Shown: positions 1 to 8,262 of the stretch, in pieces | Layout of the letters: each line of letters begins with the position of its first letter | Numbering within the stretch: position 1 is the first letter of the stretch | Source of the DNA: Geothrix sp. | Lineage (GTDB): Bacteria > Acidobacteriota > Holophagae > Holophagales > Holophagaceae | Direction: 5' to 3' | NCBI GenBank assembly: GCA_019449415.1 | Contig: JAGRPP010000031.1 | Location: 78,694 to 142,693, forward strand | Length of the DNA: 64,000 nt | Notes under the pieces: model-generated | Database searches by the model: none | What the model was told of the DNA's origin: nothing | The model's input: only the letters and a program-made list of their open reading frames with translations | Program-made: the position numbers and the translations under genes

Positions 1-142
1 GTGATAGGCCAATTTAGAGCGGCGCCGGCCGACCGTCCAGGACCAAACACGACGCGCGGGACAAGAAAGATGGCCCTGGCGCGGGAGTCCGGGGCCAGCC
101 CGTGGTAGGGTGGTCGCGTCCTAGCGGATCCACGAGGCTCCT

Positions 143-2587
143 GTGTTCAGCATCATCTCTGACGGCGCAGGTTACCGGGAGTTCGTCCTCTTGAAGGATG
201 GCCAGGGGATCCTCCTCAGGACCGCCCTCCCCGGGGATGTGGAACGGGTGGAGGCCTTCATCCGCGGGCTCTCCCGGGAGACCCTGGCCATGCGGTTCAT
301 GGGCGGTATCGCGGGCGTCTCCCGGACCTACATCGAGGAGCTCTGCGATGAAAGCCCCCACCAGCGGGCCTGCCTGCTGGCCGTGGAGGGCGATGAGGCC
401 GACCAGCGGGTGCTCGGGCTGGGCAACTACATCGGTAAGGGCGGCGCCATCGCCGAAGTCGGCTTCATGGTCGCCGAGCCGCACCAGGGCCGGGGCATCA
501 GCACGCTGCTGCTCGAGCGCCTGGCCGGGCTCGCCGCCGGCGCGGGCTATGTGGGCTTCGAGGCCGATGTGCTCTACGGGAACGAGAAAATGACGAATGT
601 GTTCCGCGACTCGGGCTTCGAGACCCGCCGGGCCATGGAGGGCGGCATCATCCATGTGGAGTTCCCCTTGAGCGCCCCCCAGGCCCAGCGGGAACGGGCG
701 GAGATGCGCGAGCGGGTGGCCGCGGCCAATTCCCTGGTGCCCCTCCTGCGGCCAAGGACGGTGGCCGTGGTGGGCGCGTCCCGCGATCCCGCCTCCATCG
801 GCAATGCCATCTTCCGCCACATCCTCCAGAGCCGCTTCAAGGGTACGGTCTATCCGGTGAACCCGAAGGCACAGGCCATCGAGGGCGTGCAGGCCCATGC
901 CTCCCTCGAGTCCCTGCCGGACTCGCCGGACCTGGTGGTCCTGGCGGTTCCCGCCACCAAGGTGATTCCGCTGGCCAAGGAGGCCCTCGACAAGGGGGCC
1001 CGGGGCCTGCTCGTCCTGGCCGCGGGCTTCGCCGAGACGGGCCCGGAGGGGGCCCGGCGCCAGGAGCGCCTGGTGCGCCTGGTGCGCAGCCGTGGCGCCC
1101 GGCTGGTGGGGCCCAACTGCCTCGGGCTGCTGAACACAAATGCGACGGTCCAGCTGAATGCCAGCCTGGCCACGGCCATGCCGCCCCGCGGCCGGGTGGG
1201 ATTCTTCAGCCATTCCGCTGCCCTGGGGGTGGTGATCCTGCAGTACGCCGCCGAGCGGGGGCTGGGATTCTCCACCTTCGTATCGGCCGGAAACCGCGCG
1301 GATGTCTCGGGAAACGACCTGCTCCAGTACTGGGAGGAGGATCCGGACACGGATGTGGCCCTGCTCTACCTGGAGACCTTCGGAAACCCCCGCCGCTTCG
1401 CCCGGCTGGCCCGCCGGATCTCGCGCCGGAAACCCGTACTGTGCGTCAAGAGCGCCCGCAGCCACGCCGGGCGGCGCATGGCCCAGGCGCACATCGCCGC
1501 CAGCCCCCGGAACGATGCCGAGGTGGAAGCCCTGTTCCATCAGGCGGGCGTGATCCGCGCCGACACCCTGGAAGAGCTGTTCGACATCGCCCTGCTGCTC
1601 TCGCATCAACCGCTGCCCCGGGGGAACCGCGTGGCCGTGGTTAGCAATTCCGGCGGGGTGGCGACCATCTGCGCGGACGCCTGCGAATCCCGCGGCATGC
1701 GCATCTCGGGTCCGGGCGTCGTGGATCTGCACGCCCTGGCCACGGCGGAACACTACGAGCGGGCCTGCCTGGAGGCGCTCGAGCACCCGGAGGTAGACGC
1801 CCTCATCGCCACCTTCGCCTGCGTGGGAGCCTGTGATCCCGCCACCGTGGCCCGGGCCATCCGACGGGCCGCCGTGCGCGCCGAGCGCAGCACCGGCATC
1901 CCCAAGCCGACCCTGCTTTCGCTGATGGGCGTCAGCGGGGCCGTACCCGTGGGCACCGCGTCCCAGAGCGAGCATGGTGGCGCACACCGGACCTTCCCCT
2001 CGTACCGGTTTCCTGAATCGGCTGCACTGGCGCTCTCCAAAGTGGTGGAGTACGCCCATGTCCGCCTGCAGCCCCCCGGCCGGATCCTGGCCTATGACGA
2101 CCTGGACGCCGGAGAGGCCCGGCAGACCGTGGAGCGCCACCTCGAGGAGGCCCCGCCGCAGACGCCTGCCACCTTCACGGAGGCGCAGTCCAGGGACCTC
2201 CTGCAATGCTTCGGCATCGCCGTCGCCGCCCCCCTGCCGATCGATCCCGCCACCCGGAACGCCCAGGTGGCCCTGAGCCTCTCGGCGGATCCGGATTTCG
2301 GCCCCATCTGGCGGTTCCCGCGCCCCAGCGTGGGCTCCATCCTCCGCATCACGCCCCTCACGGATCTCGACATCGCGGATGTGATCGCCAGGCTCCACCT
2401 GCCTCCGGCCTGCGGGCTGGCCGAAACCCTGGGGCGCCTCACCCAGCTGGTGGAGGAGCTACCCTGGATCTCCACGCTGGAAGCCCAGGTTGCGGTCCCC
2501 CTGGACGAGGCCGCCTCCCCCGGCCCCCTTCCCCTTCAACCCGGCCTGACCATGGCGTTCTCGCAGGTCGGTTTCCGCACGCCTTGA
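143..2587 (+). CDS. GNAT acetyltransferase fused to NDP-forming acyl-CoA synthetase-like domains (AcuA/Pat-type)
   Basis: This 814-aa protein probably acylates lysines of target enzymes such as acetyl-CoA synthetase. Residues 1-170 form a GNAT domain with the acetyl-CoA loop QGRGIS at 115-120. From about residue 195 come a CoA-binding Rossmann domain (VGASRDP) and succinyl-CoA-ligase-like domains (VGPNCLGLLN; SHSAALG, where SQSGALG is usual). The C-terminal ATP-grasp region keeps only its two ends (FTEAQSRDLL; ITPLTDLDIADVI) and lacks the middle. The architecture has GNAT first, the reverse of enterobacterial Pat. The start is GTG at 143 with GAGG 5 nt upstream. It is followed by a CBS-ACT gene and an AcuC-like deacetylase, matching Bacillus acuABC. 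Family assignment is firm; the substrate is inferred. Confidence 0.88.
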   Translation: MFSIISDGAGYREFVLLKDGQGILLRTALPGDVERVEAFIRGLSRETLAMRFMGGIAGVSRTYIEELCDESPHQRACLLAVEGDEADQRVLGLGNYIGKGGAIAEVGFMVAEPHQGRGISTLLLERLAGLAAGAGYVGFEADVLYGNEKMTNVFRDSGFETRRAMEGGIIHVEFPLSAPQAQRERAEMRERVAAANSLVPLLRPRTVAVVGASRDPASIGNAIFRHILQSRFKGTVYPVNPKAQAIEGVQAHASLESLPDSPDLVVLAVPATKVIPLAKEALDKGARGLLVLAAGFAETGPEGARRQERLVRLVRSRGARLVGPNCLGLLNTNATVQLNASLATAMPPRGRVGFFSHSAALGVVILQYAAERGLGFSTFVSAGNRADVSGNDLLQYWEEDPDTDVALLYLETFGNPRRFARLARRISRRKPVLCVKSARSHAGRRMAQAHIAASPRNDAEVEALFHQAGVIRADTLEELFDIALLLSHQPLPRGNRVAVVSNSGGVATICADACESRGMRISGPGVVDLHALATAEHYERACLEALEHPEVDALIATFACVGACDPATVARAIRRAAVRAERSTGIPKPTLLSLMGVSGAVPVGTASQSEHGGAHRTFPSYRFPESAALALSKVVEYAHVRLQPPGRILAYDDLDAGEARQTVERHLEEAPPQTPATFTEAQSRDLLQCFGIAVAAPLPIDPATRNAQVALSLSADPDFGPIWRFPRPSVGSILRITPLTDLDIADVIARLHLPPACGLAETLGRLTQLVEELPWISTLEAQVAVPLDEAASPGPLPLQPGLTMAFSQVGFRTP

Positions 2588-2602
2588 CACCCGGAGGCAG
2601 CC

Positions 2603-3232
2603 TTGTTCGTGAGCGACATGATGCGGAGTCCGGTGACGGTGATCCCCGCCGGCGCGACCCTCGGGGAGGCCCATGCGATCTTCCAGACCCGGGGCTTCCG
2701 CCACCTGCCGGTGGTGGACCAGGGCCGGTTGGTGGGAGTGCTCACCGACCGGGACCTGCGCTTCGCCATGAGCACCCTCTGCCCGACGCCAAGGACCGCC
2801 GAGGACCCCGTGTCCCTCGCCATGAGCAGCCCCGCCCTGACCGCCGATCCCCTGGACCCCGTGGAGGACGCCGCCCGCATCATGCGCGAGCGGAAGATCG
2901 GCTGCCTGCCGGTGGTGGATGGGACGGAGCTGGTGGGGATCCTCACGGGCATGGACCTGCTGGATGCGCTAATGAAGCTCACCGGAGTCACCCGGCCCTC
3001 CTCGCGGCTGGAGGTGGCCCTCGCGGACCGGCCCGGCGAGCTGGCCCGCCTCACGGCCTTCCTCGCGGAGCGCCATGTCAACATCCACTCCATCCTCACC
3101 TGCCCCGCCCCCGATGGCATCGTGCGCACGGTGCTGAGGCTGGATTCCAGCCAGGCCCGCCCCCTGGCGGAGGCCCTGCGGGTGGTCGGGTTCCAGATCC
3201 TGTGGCCCCCGCCGAAACCATGGCCGCACTGA
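2603..3232 (+). CDS. acuB: CBS-pair and ACT domain protein (AcuB-like)
   Basis: This 209-aa cytosolic protein has two CBS motifs (about 1-55 and 75-125, each ending in a LVG(V/I)LT strand) followed by an ACT domain (about 135-209, motif DRPGELARLTAFL). That is the domain order of AcuB. CBS pairs usually bind adenine nucleotides and ACT domains small metabolites, so a sensory role on the neighbouring acetylation enzymes is likely. The start is TTG at 2603 with GGAGG at 2593-2597. The gene begins 15 nt after the acetyltransferase gene and its last 13 nt overlap the deacetylase gene, so the three are almost certainly co-transcribed. The symbol rests on domain order and context. Confidence 0.85.
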   Translation: MFVSDMMRSPVTVIPAGATLGEAHAIFQTRGFRHLPVVDQGRLVGVLTDRDLRFAMSTLCPTPRTAEDPVSLAMSSPALTADPLDPVEDAARIMRERKIGCLPVVDGTELVGILTGMDLLDALMKLTGVTRPSSRLEVALADRPGELARLTAFLAERHVNIHSILTCPAPDGIVRTVLRLDSSQARPLAEALRVVGFQILWPPPKPWPH

Positions 3233-4392
3233 TCCACCGCCCGGAATACGCCGGGTACGACTTCGGGCCCGAGCACCCCTTCACGCCCGCGCGGCTGGGG
3301 ATGCTCCTGGACCTGATCCAAAGCCTTGGGCATGCGGTGGAGCCCATCCAGGCGCCGGCCGCCACCCGGGACGAGATCCTGTCCATCCACGATGAGGCCT
3401 ATGTGGCCATGGTCGAGGCCCTGGACCGGGGCGAGCCGAGACCAGAGGCGGAGCGCTTCGGGTTGGGCACGCCCGACAATCCCATCTTCCCGGGCATGGA
3501 CCTCGCGGCCCGCTGGCTGGTGGGGGGCACCCTGCACGGTGCGCGGTTGCTGATGAGCGGCGCCGAGCGCCGGGTGCTGCAGCTGGGAGGCGGCCTGCAC
3601 CATGCCCAGAGGGACCGGGCGGCAGGCTTCTGCCTGTACAACGACCTGGCCGTGGCCATCCAGGCCATGGCAGACCACGGCTGGCGCGTGGCCTATCTGG
3701 ACCTCGACCTTCACCACGGGGATGGGGTGCAGAGCCTGTTCTACGACAGTGACCGGGTGCTGACCCTGAGCCTGCATGAATCCGGGCACTACCTCTATCC
3801 CGGGTCCGGCCACATCCAGGAGCTGGGCCAGGGCCCGGCGCGAGGCCTGAGCGTGAACATCCCCCTGGAGCCCTTCACCGAATCCGGGGACTACTTCGAG
3901 GCCTTCGAGGCCGTGGTACCCCGGGCGCTCGCCTGGTTCTCGCCGGATGTCCTGGTGATCCAGGCCGGGGCCGACGCGCACTTCGCCGATCCTCTGGGGG
4001 ATCTCGCCCTCACCACCCAGAGCTTCCAGAGGCTCTACCGTAGGGTTCTCGAACTGGCGGAAACCCAAGCCCGGGGCCGGACGCTCTTCACCCTCGGGGG
4101 CGGCTACGAGGCGCAGGTCGTGGCCCGCGTCTGGGCCATCCTCTACCTCACGGTCATGGAGCTTCCCGTTCCCCAGCGCCTCCCGAAAGCCTGGCTGAAC
4201 CGCTGGCAAGCCCTGCTCGGGCCTGGGATCGGTTCCGACCTGCAGGATCCCACCCCCGCTTTTCCGGAGCTCGCGGGCCAGGCGGCGAGAACCCGCCGCA
4301 ACCGGGATGTCATCGCACGGTTGCTGGATGCCCTCGAGGCCTGCTGGAATCCAGACGCCCGCGGAGAAGCTGGCCCGCCGCTCAGGGCGTGA
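3220..4392 (+). CDS. acuC: AcuC-type histone deacetylase-family protein
   Basis: This 390-aa zinc-dependent deacylase of the arginase/HDAC fold probably removes acyl groups from lysines, for example on acetyl-CoA synthetase. Visible motifs are GGGLHHA with AGFCLYND, the metal-binding loop DLDLHHGDG and the late metal-ligand segment QAGADAHFADPLG. The length fits AcuC (about 390 aa). The ATG at 3220 gives MAALIHRPEYAGYDFGPEHP, a typical AcuC N-terminus. It overlaps the acuB-like gene by 13 nt and is the third gene of the operon. Its 3' end overlaps the convergent beta-barrel gene by 11 nt. Confidence 0.9.
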   Translation: MAALIHRPEYAGYDFGPEHPFTPARLGMLLDLIQSLGHAVEPIQAPAATRDEILSIHDEAYVAMVEALDRGEPRPEAERFGLGTPDNPIFPGMDLAARWLVGGTLHGARLLMSGAERRVLQLGGGLHHAQRDRAAGFCLYNDLAVAIQAMADHGWRVAYLDLDLHHGDGVQSLFYDSDRVLTLSLHESGHYLYPGSGHIQELGQGPARGLSVNIPLEPFTESGDYFEAFEAVVPRALAWFSPDVLVIQAGADAHFADPLGDLALTTQSFQRLYRRVLELAETQARGRTLFTLGGGYEAQVVARVWAILYLTVMELPVPQRLPKAWLNRWQALLGPGIGSDLQDPTPAFPELAGQAARTRRNRDVIARLLDALEACWNPDARGEAGPPLRA

Positions 4393-5467
4393 CCGTGATC
4401 CGCAAGGCCAATCCCATGTCGGCGGTGTTCTCGTTGTGGGTGATGTTGTTGAGGTAGCTGAAGGTCAGGGCGGAGCGCGGGCCCAGGCGGACATGCACGC
4501 CGAGGTCGTGGATCACGGAGGGTTTGTCCAAGGTGGCTCCCGGTCCCTGGGAAGTGAGCGCGTCATGGTAGACGAGGACGAGGAAGGGCCGGACTCGGGG
4601 CCAGCCGCGCCACTCCCAACCCAGGTGCCCGGCGATCTGGTCCTTGATGAGGAAGGGATTCGGGCCGGTGCCTCCGGTCATGCCGCGGCGCAGGTAGGCT
4701 CCGCCGCCGTTGATGGCCTGGTGGGGTGTGGGCCGCCACTGGAAGCTCAAGCCGGCGCTGGAATCCCAGTCGGAGCGGAATTCTCCGGCAAAGGTGGTGG
4801 CGGGAATCTGGAGGGCGCCGAGAAAGCTGATGGAGAGCTTCGGATCGGCGTAGAAGCGGTGGATGACCGCCACCGCGGGATCCACGGGGCGGGCCCGGAC
4901 CGCGGTCTGGGTGAAGTGGACCACCCGGCCCTTCTGGATGATGACGGCGGTGAGCTGGTCCCGGGCGATGGCGGTCCGGCCCGTCTGCTCAAATCCGAAC
5001 TGGTGGAAGCCCTCGATGAGCCCATCCATCAAGCCGCCGTCGATGCTCTGCCAGCCCAGGTTCACCGCCACATCGGTCTCCGGCGTCAGGCCGTAGCGGA
5101 AGCCGAGATCCGTGCGCTGGACTTCCGCGTCGAAGAAGAACAACAGAGGCTCGTCAGGCAGGGAGGCCGCGAACTGGGCCGTCCCCACCGGCCCCACGGT
5201 GAGGCGCCCCGAAGTGTCGCGGCCGAGGCGATCCTTGATCAGATCCGAGAACTCGAAGGTGTTGGAGCGCGTCACCTGAAACGAGACGCGCCAGCGCCCT
5301 TTCCCGACCGTGTCCGCTCCCAGCGGGCGATAGGTCAACGGGACCAGGTTCAGAGGGAAGAGGTCGCGGCTGGAGGGGGGCCCCGGGTCGGGCCAAGGTT
5401 CCTCCGGTCCGGCCAGGAGGGGAAGGGTCAGAAGAAGACCGAGGGATGCGACGCTGCTTCGGATCAT
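4382..5467 (-). CDS. DUF3187-like outer-membrane beta-barrel protein
   Basis: A predicted secreted outer-membrane protein of 361 aa. The start MIRSSVASLGLLLTLPLLAG gives a signal peptide; an in-frame extension to 5551 is possible but would place the signal peptide internally. The mature part is rich in alternating hydrophobic strands and aromatic residues and ends in LALRITVTP, as barrels do. The general pattern (LNLVPLTYRPL near the N-terminus, HFTQTAVRARP in the middle) resembles the uncharacterised DUF3187 family; that assignment is from memory. Function is unknown. The gene is convergent with acuC and divergent from the TetR gene at 5575, which may regulate it. Confidence 0.65.
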   Translation of the reverse strand: MIRSSVASLGLLLTLPLLAGPEEPWPDPGPPSSRDLFPLNLVPLTYRPLGADTVGKGRWRVSFQVTRSNTFEFSDLIKDRLGRDTSGRLTVGPVGTAQFAASLPDEPLLFFFDAEVQRTDLGFRYGLTPETDVAVNLGWQSIDGGLMDGLIEGFHQFGFEQTGRTAIARDQLTAVIIQKGRVVHFTQTAVRARPVDPAVAVIHRFYADPKLSISFLGALQIPATTFAGEFRSDWDSSAGLSFQWRPTPHQAINGGGAYLRRGMTGGTGPNPFLIKDQIAGHLGWEWRGWPRVRPFLVLVYHDALTSQGPGATLDKPSVIHDLGVHVRLGPRSALTFSYLNNITHNENTADMGLALRITVTP

Positions 5468-5574
5468 GCCGTGCCCTCGCGGGAGGGGCCTGGAGGCGCG
5501 AGGTGCGCTTCGGCCCATGCTATCCGGCCATTCCCGCCGGACTGAATCCAAGTGTTGATATCCTGGAACCCACC

Positions 5575-6231
5575 ATGGAACTCACCCCCCTCGACACGCG
5601 CACCTCCCTGCTCCAGGCGGCCCTGGTGTGCTTTGCCGACCACGGGTTCGATGGCACGAGCATGCGGATGATCGCAGAGCAGGCTGGGCGCCCCCTTTCG
5701 CTGCTTTCCCACTACTTCGGCAACAAGGAGGGGCTCTATCTGGAGGTGTTCAAGCACATCCTCCAGACTTCGGCGCCCGAAGCGCTCGATCCCTCGCTCG
5801 TGGCCAACCTGAATCTGCGGGATCGACAGGGGGCCGTCCGGCTGTTGCGGGAACAGATCCATTTCATGTACCAACAGGCCGCTCCAGATGCGGCGACGGC
5901 CAAGCCCTTCCAGGATCACCGGGCCCGTCTCTGGGTGCAGGAATTCCGCGCTCCCCGTCCCTGCCTCCACCCGATCATCCGGCAGTATCTCAGCCCTGCG
6001 GCTGAGCTGATCCGAACCTGCATCCAGGTGCTCCGGCCCGAGTTGAATGCGGCGCAGGTGGCCTTCCTCGGCGCTTCGATCACGAGTCAGGTGGCCGGCC
6101 ATGGAACGATGCGGGGTCTCCACCAGGTGCTCTGGGGGCAACACCCCCCCTTCGGCAGCCACTTCCAGGAGGCGGAGCTGCTCGTGGACTTCTGCCTGCA
6201 TGGCCTGGAGGCCGCCAGCCCGGGCGACTAG
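5575..6231 (+). CDS. TetR/AcrR-family regulator, CerR-like C-terminal domain
   Basis: A 218-aa one-component repressor. The N-terminal helix-turn-helix (about 8-60) carries the TetR signature DHGFDGTSMRMIAEQAG followed by SLLSHYFGNKEGLY. The C-terminal ligand/dimer domain resembles that of the regulator at 8263, so the two are paralogues. It lies between genes for outer-membrane proteins, divergent from the DUF3187-like gene (107 nt between starts), which makes that gene and its own promoter the likely targets. The start ATG 5575 is chosen because the coding pattern begins there; a longer frame upstream lacks homology. Confidence 0.85.
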   Translation: MELTPLDTRTSLLQAALVCFADHGFDGTSMRMIAEQAGRPLSLLSHYFGNKEGLYLEVFKHILQTSAPEALDPSLVANLNLRDRQGAVRLLREQIHFMYQQAAPDAATAKPFQDHRARLWVQEFRAPRPCLHPIIRQYLSPAAELIRTCIQVLRPELNAAQVAFLGASITSQVAGHGTMRGLHQVLWGQHPPFGSHFQEAELLVDFCLHGLEAASPGD

Positions 6232-6302
6232 ATCCCGGGTCGCTCCCCGCTCACGGCAGGCCGAATCGCGGGCTCCGTTGAAGGAAATGGCTCTCATCCG
6301 CT

Positions 6303-7433
6303 TCACCATTGGTAGGTCAGGCCCATCATCAGCACATCGGTGTCGCGGTGGTACCGCGTCAGGGTCCGATTCCACTGCAGGCGCCCGGCCCAGTGGCCCC
6401 GGATGTGACGGCCGATCACCATCGAATACCGGGTGCTGGTGCGGATGGTGACCGAGGACCCGGCGTTTCGGCGATCCTCTGCCGGAAAGTCGCGACTGAA
6501 ATAGGGACCCGCTCCGAAGCCGATCAGCCATCTACCATCCGCCGACCGCTGCGAGAACCAGATCTGGGAGGCAATCCCGTCGCGCCTCACGGAATCGAGC
6601 CCGCCCTCATCGAAATAACCGATCGACACATCGAAATGACCTTCCAGCCTGCGCCGGTATTCGATGGCCGTGGCACCCAACAGCTCGGTCGCCTCGCTTT
6701 CGAAGCTGTTGAGGATGGTCCGGCCGAGAAAGAGGGTCAGGTCATTATCCGGGTCGGATGGAACCTCCCGGTGATCCCTTGGGGCCGGTGCGTCGCGCCT
6801 TGCCGCCGGATCGCGGGCCGTGAAGGGAAGGCTGATCCCGACCAGGAACGCCTGGGTCTGAGGTAGGCCGGAGCCAAAGGTCCGATTGACCCGGATGAAG
6901 GCCTCCACAGCTCCACCCGGAAGGGGGTACTGGGCCGAAAGGCTGAGCAGGGGTTTGATTCCGTGGTGATTCTGGAAGGCCGGACCGGCTCCCCCTTCCG
7001 TCGTATCGAAGAACCGGTACGCGCCCACGCCAAGCCCCAGGCGAAGGTCATTCCCCTTCATCCGATGCAGCCGCCAGGCCTGGATGTAGGGGCCGTCGCG
7101 ATGATGGTCGGGGATGTGCCCTTCGTTCAACCAGCCGATGCTTCCCGCCCAGCCTTCACGGATGGGCCGGAGGTACTGGAGCTGCCAGGAATAGGTCAGG
7201 GTTTCATGGCCGATGCCATGCAGGCGTCCCAGGCCGATGGAGGCTTCCTGGGACCGGCCGGCAGGTGCGCCCAGGCCGGCCAGCAGAATGGCAAGGACAG
7301 CGGACCTGACGAGTCGGGACCGGATCGAGGCCCAAGCGCGGCAGAAGGTCCCTGGATGCCCGTGCCCAAAGCCAGGGAGCCGGGTGATCCCGGCCCCCTG
7401 GCATGAACGAAGCGTGAACGGAGGGCAACGCAC
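6303..7433 (-). CDS. Hypothetical outer-membrane beta-barrel protein
   Basis: Not recognised as a named family. About 376 aa: a signal-like segment (RLVRSAVLAILLAGLGAPAG), then two stretches of amphipathic strands separated by a polar, charged linker (about RDPAARRDAPAPRDHREVP), ending MMGLTYQW with a C-terminal aromatic residue as in outer-membrane proteins. Two-part strand content suggests one large barrel or two halves. The start is uncertain: GTG 7433 lies 8 nt beyond the stop of the OmpW-like gene with no good ribosome site, and no ATG exists just before the signal peptide. Probably co-transcribed with the gene at 7441-8001. Confidence 0.5.
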   Translation of the reverse strand: MRCPPFTLRSCQGAGITRLPGFGHGHPGTFCRAWASIRSRLVRSAVLAILLAGLGAPAGRSQEASIGLGRLHGIGHETLTYSWQLQYLRPIREGWAGSIGWLNEGHIPDHHRDGPYIQAWRLHRMKGNDLRLGLGVGAYRFFDTTEGGAGPAFQNHHGIKPLLSLSAQYPLPGGAVEAFIRVNRTFGSGLPQTQAFLVGISLPFTARDPAARRDAPAPRDHREVPSDPDNDLTLFLGRTILNSFESEATELLGATAIEYRRRLEGHFDVSIGYFDEGGLDSVRRDGIASQIWFSQRSADGRWLIGFGAGPYFSRDFPAEDRRNAGSSVTIRTSTRYSMVIGRHIRGHWAGRLQWNRTLTRYHRDTDVLMMGLTYQW

Positions 7434-7440
7434 TCCCGGT

Positions 7441-8001
7441 TCAGAACCGATAGATGAAGGTGGCGTTGAGCGTCGGGGCCGTGATGTCCGGCTTGGTCCC
7501 GAAGAGCTCGGGCTCGTACTTCGCATAGGTGTACCGGAGTTCGGCGCCCATGTTCAGCGTGAACATGTAGCCCGCGGAAACCGAGCCGTAGACGCTGTTC
7601 GGGGTGTCGTCATCACTCATCCCGGGCAGGTCCATTTCGAACTTGGCCATGCCGAAACCGGCGCCCGCGCCCACATAGCAACCCTTGTTGACTTGCTTCG
7701 AGAAGTAGTAGTTGTAGTCAGCTCCGAGCTGGAGCGTCTGGACCTTGCGGGTGGGGCTGGTCTTCTCGAAATAGGTGTAGTCGAGCCGCGGGACGATGGC
7801 ATGGCCACCGGAGAAACCGATCACCATGTGAGCGCCGAGCCCATAGCCGAGGGATTTGTCCAGCAACCCCTTGTCGCCCAGATCGCTCGTGGGATAGGCG
7901 ATCGTGCCCTGGAGGCCGAACTTGAGGTCCTGAGCGAAGAGGGGGCTGCTGACCAGCGCCAGGCCGGTGAGGCAGAACACCAGACGAAGGGGGGATTTCA
8001 T
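7441..8001 (-). CDS. Small outer-membrane beta-barrel protein (OmpW/OmpX-like)
   Basis: A 186-aa predicted outer-membrane protein. The signal peptide is MKSPLRLVFCLTGLALVSSPLFAQ, cleaved after FAQ. The remainder alternates hydrophobic and polar residues with glycine-rich turns, includes YVGAGAGFG, and ends LNATFIYRF, the classic terminal Phe of outer-membrane barrels. AGGAG lies 5 nt before the ATG at 8001. It is divergent from the TetR gene at 8263 across an AT-rich operator region, so control by that regulator is plausible. The ligand or transported compound is unknown. Confidence 0.7.
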   Translation of the reverse strand: MKSPLRLVFCLTGLALVSSPLFAQDLKFGLQGTIAYPTSDLGDKGLLDKSLGYGLGAHMVIGFSGGHAIVPRLDYTYFEKTSPTRKVQTLQLGADYNYYFSKQVNKGCYVGAGAGFGMAKFEMDLPGMSDDDTPNSVYGSVSAGYMFTLNMGAELRYTYAKYEPELFGTKPDITAPTLNATFIYRF

Positions 8002-8040
8002 GGGGACTCCTGGTGCCCAGATGGGCAAGAAGGGGGGCGG

Positions 8041-8262
8041 TCAAGTGTTTCGACGCCTCAAGATGAATTTACATCGGTCGTTTGACCAATGCTTAATGCA
8101 AAGTTAATTATGTGGAACGATCTTGTCAATAGATTATATTATGATTATGTTTATAATTATATTGATTTTTAAATTAAATATTGATTATAAAAAATATCTT
8201 GCATCAATTGGTTGATCAACTGATTATTGTGATCGGTCGTACGATCACGCCCGAGAGACCCC
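8041..8262. promoter_or_regulatory. AT-rich divergent control region with several operator-like palindromes
   Basis: A 222-nt gap between the OmpW-like gene (-) and the TetR gene (+). About 8100-8228 is strikingly AT-rich against its GC-rich surroundings. Palindromes: GGTC-N4-GACC at 8076-8087, the perfect GTTGATCAAC at 8211-8220, and GTGATCG-N6-CGATCAC at 8229-8248, which contains TCGTACGA. The last two lie immediately before the TetR start and fit an autoregulatory operator. A candidate promoter is TTGTCA (8123-8128), 17 nt, TATGTT (8146-8151). Confidence 0.6.

Noticed and set aside
14..2398. 794-aa open frame on the - strand
   Set aside because: It is antisense to the acetyltransferase fusion. 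It has shadow composition (Gly, Arg and His rich) and no recognisable family.
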